From Rana temporaria (lineage: Eukaryota; Chordata; Amphibia; Anura; Ranidae), in contig NC_053490.1 of assembly GCF_905171775.1 (NCBI RefSeq), positions 520,404,060-520,468,059 of the forward strand: a DNA stretch of 64,000 nt, written 5' to 3'. This document shows positions 62,562 to 64,000 of the stretch, piece after piece. The translations under genes and the position numbers were made by a program. Below the pieces are notes generated by a model, which was not told the origin of the DNA, did not search any database, and was given only the letters and a program-made list of their open reading frames with translations. Each line of letters opens with the position of its first letter. The first letter of the stretch is position 1.

Positions 62562-62686
62562 ACAACAAGGTGAGGGACGTGGCGGTAGCAAGTGAGTGGA
62601 GGCCCGCTAACAGGCACTGTCATAATAGGTTTGAAATGACAGGTGCTCTTTAAATGTAAGGACTCATTCTTGCTGAAAGTTATATA

Positions 62687-63380
62687 GCTGGATTTATAAA
62701 GACCGCCTTAACTTTGCGGCGGGGTAGTGTATTGTGTTTACAATACGCCGCCGTAAGTTAGCGAGGCAAGTACATGATTCACAAAGTACTTGCCTGCTAA
62801 GTTACGGCGGCGTAGCATAAATCGGGCGGGCGTAAGCGCGCCTAATTCAAATTCGGCTGAGGGGGCGTGTTTTATGTTAATGGAGGGTGACCTGACGTGA
62901 TTGACGTATTTTACGAACGGCGCATGCGCCGTCCGTGTACATACCCCAGTGTGCATTGCGGCAAAGTACGCCGCACGGTCGTATTGGTTTCAACGTGGAC
63001 GTAAATTACATCCAGCCCTATTCACGGACGACTTACGCAAACAACGTAAAATTTTCAAATTTCGACGCGGGAACGACGGCCATACTTAACATTACTATTC
63101 CAGCTATTTGATGAAATAACTTTAGGCCTGAAAGTGCGTTACGTAAACGGCGTATCTTTACTGCATCGGGCAAGCGTACGTTAGGGAATCGGCGTATCTA
63201 CTCATTTACATATTCTAGGCCGACCGCAACGGTCAGCCTAAAAAGTACACTTTAGGATACGAGGGTGTAAGACACTTACGCCGCTCGAATCTGAGCCTAA
63301 ATTTGCGTCGGCGCAGATTCAGACTTAGGCTGGCGTATCTACTGATACGCCAGCCTACTGTAAGTCTTTCTGAATCCACC
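62687..63380. mobile_element. MITE with GCTGGATTTATAAAGAC ends
   Basis: Left GCTGGATTTATAAAGACC and right (complement) GGTGGATTCAGAAAGAC are imperfect inverted ends. The interior is rich in TACGCCGCCGTAAG, GGCGCATGCGCC and CAGCCTATTCACGGACGACTT-like blocks shared with the MITE at 19443-20186 (for example TTCACGGACGACTTACGCAA in both). It is a sister family of the GGGCCAGATTCA group. Confidence 0.65.
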
Positions 63381-64000
63381 TAACAGTCTTTAATATTTGC
63401 AAACAAAATGAAGGTTGCTGACGGCATCATCCCGGTTTAACCCCTTCAAGCCATGAATGCAAATTTGCATACAATTGACATGAAGGGGTTAACATGTTGA
63501 TGAGGGGATGAAAAAAAGAAGCCCTGGAAGCAAAATCAAAGCCGATTCTTTTTGGTGAAACGCTGTGTATGAGGTTCAGAGTATGAAATGTGTTTTCTCT
63601 GTCCCAGACAGATGTTCTCTTCATCCACTTTCTGTAAGTTTCTCGTAGTTTCGCTCATTGTTCTTTAAATAAACTCGGCTCCAGATAACCAGACGTCATC
63701 CCGTATTGTGAAATCCTGCCAAAAATAACATTACAACGCAAGGCCGGACCATGGTGTCCTGCCCAAGGAAGTGCCAAGAAATGTCCTAGAATGAAAAAAA
63801 AAAAAAACAATTAAAAGGATATATATTTGTATATAAAAAGAGAAGTCTGATGCAGGGGTAGGACAAGGGGTGGGCAGAAGGAAAGCCTGCCCTGGGCGTT
63901 GTGGTATCATGTGAGGTGGGGGGGCATCAAGGAGATGGGGGGAGGAAATTTGGAAAGGCAGGGGATAAGAATTGCTCTAAGAGGGGAAATTGGGGGTGTG
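63381..64000. other. Unassigned right margin
   Basis: Contains an imperfect hairpin, AACCCCTTCAAGCCATG / TGACATGAAGGGGTT, at 63440-63492, and an A-rich tract at 63798-63813. No gene or element end recognised. Confidence 0.4.

Overview
The window looks like intergenic chromosomal DNA from a large, repeat-rich vertebrate genome, most likely an amphibian and probably a ranid frog. The organism is an inference from the mixture seen here: an L1/Tx1-type LINE, a Ty1/copia retrotransposon, several Tc1-like transposons, many hAT and piggyBac/Harbinger-like MITEs, and minisatellite-bearing non-autonomous elements. I see no complete host gene, rRNA, tRNA gene or CRISPR array. Two short open stretches (25.8 kb and 46.9 kb) are weak candidates for host exons.

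Layout. 0-4 kb: two decayed Tc1-like elements fused end to end, the second carrying three later insertions. 4-9.7 kb: a G-rich 38-bp minisatellite interrupted by a MITE, then three hAT-type elements with 8-bp target duplications. 9.8-12 kb: palindromic MITEs nested three deep. 12.2-15.9 kb: a minisatellite-bearing TTAA element split by a 2.56-kb giant palindrome. 16.4-25.7 kb: several copies of a hAT-like element whose interior is a minisatellite, plus MITEs and AT-rich repeats. 28.9-35.2 kb: a full-length LINE with both ORFs open and a perfect 15-bp target duplication. 35.5-37.6 and 43.4-45.2 kb: two more giant palindromes. 37.6-43.3 kb: MITEs, a (GGCA)n tract, a SINE and frog-type dispersed repeats. 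45.9-52 kb: hAT, piggyBac-type and foldback elements, and a Tc1 element with a frameshift. 52.7-57.5 kb: one arm of a giant palindrome plus a Tc1-like transposon, amplified as a 1537-bp-period tandem triplication. 57.9-62.6 kb: an apparently intact copia element with 300-bp LTRs, a 5-bp target duplication, a polypurine tract and a primer site complementary to the anticodon arm of initiator tRNA-Met. 62.7-64 kb: a last MITE and unclassified DNA.

The coding capacity is transposition machinery: DDE transposases (Tc1), endonuclease/reverse transcriptase (LINE) and Gag-protease-integrase-RT-RNaseH (copia). The LINE and the copia element look young enough to be functional. The Tc1 copies are mostly broken. 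The least familiar objects are the three giant inverted repeats (arms about 0.9-1.3 kb) and their orphan arm in the triplicated block. They share modules but differ at their centres and outer ends. They carry no recognisable transposase and would fold into very long hairpins if transcribed or made single-stranded.
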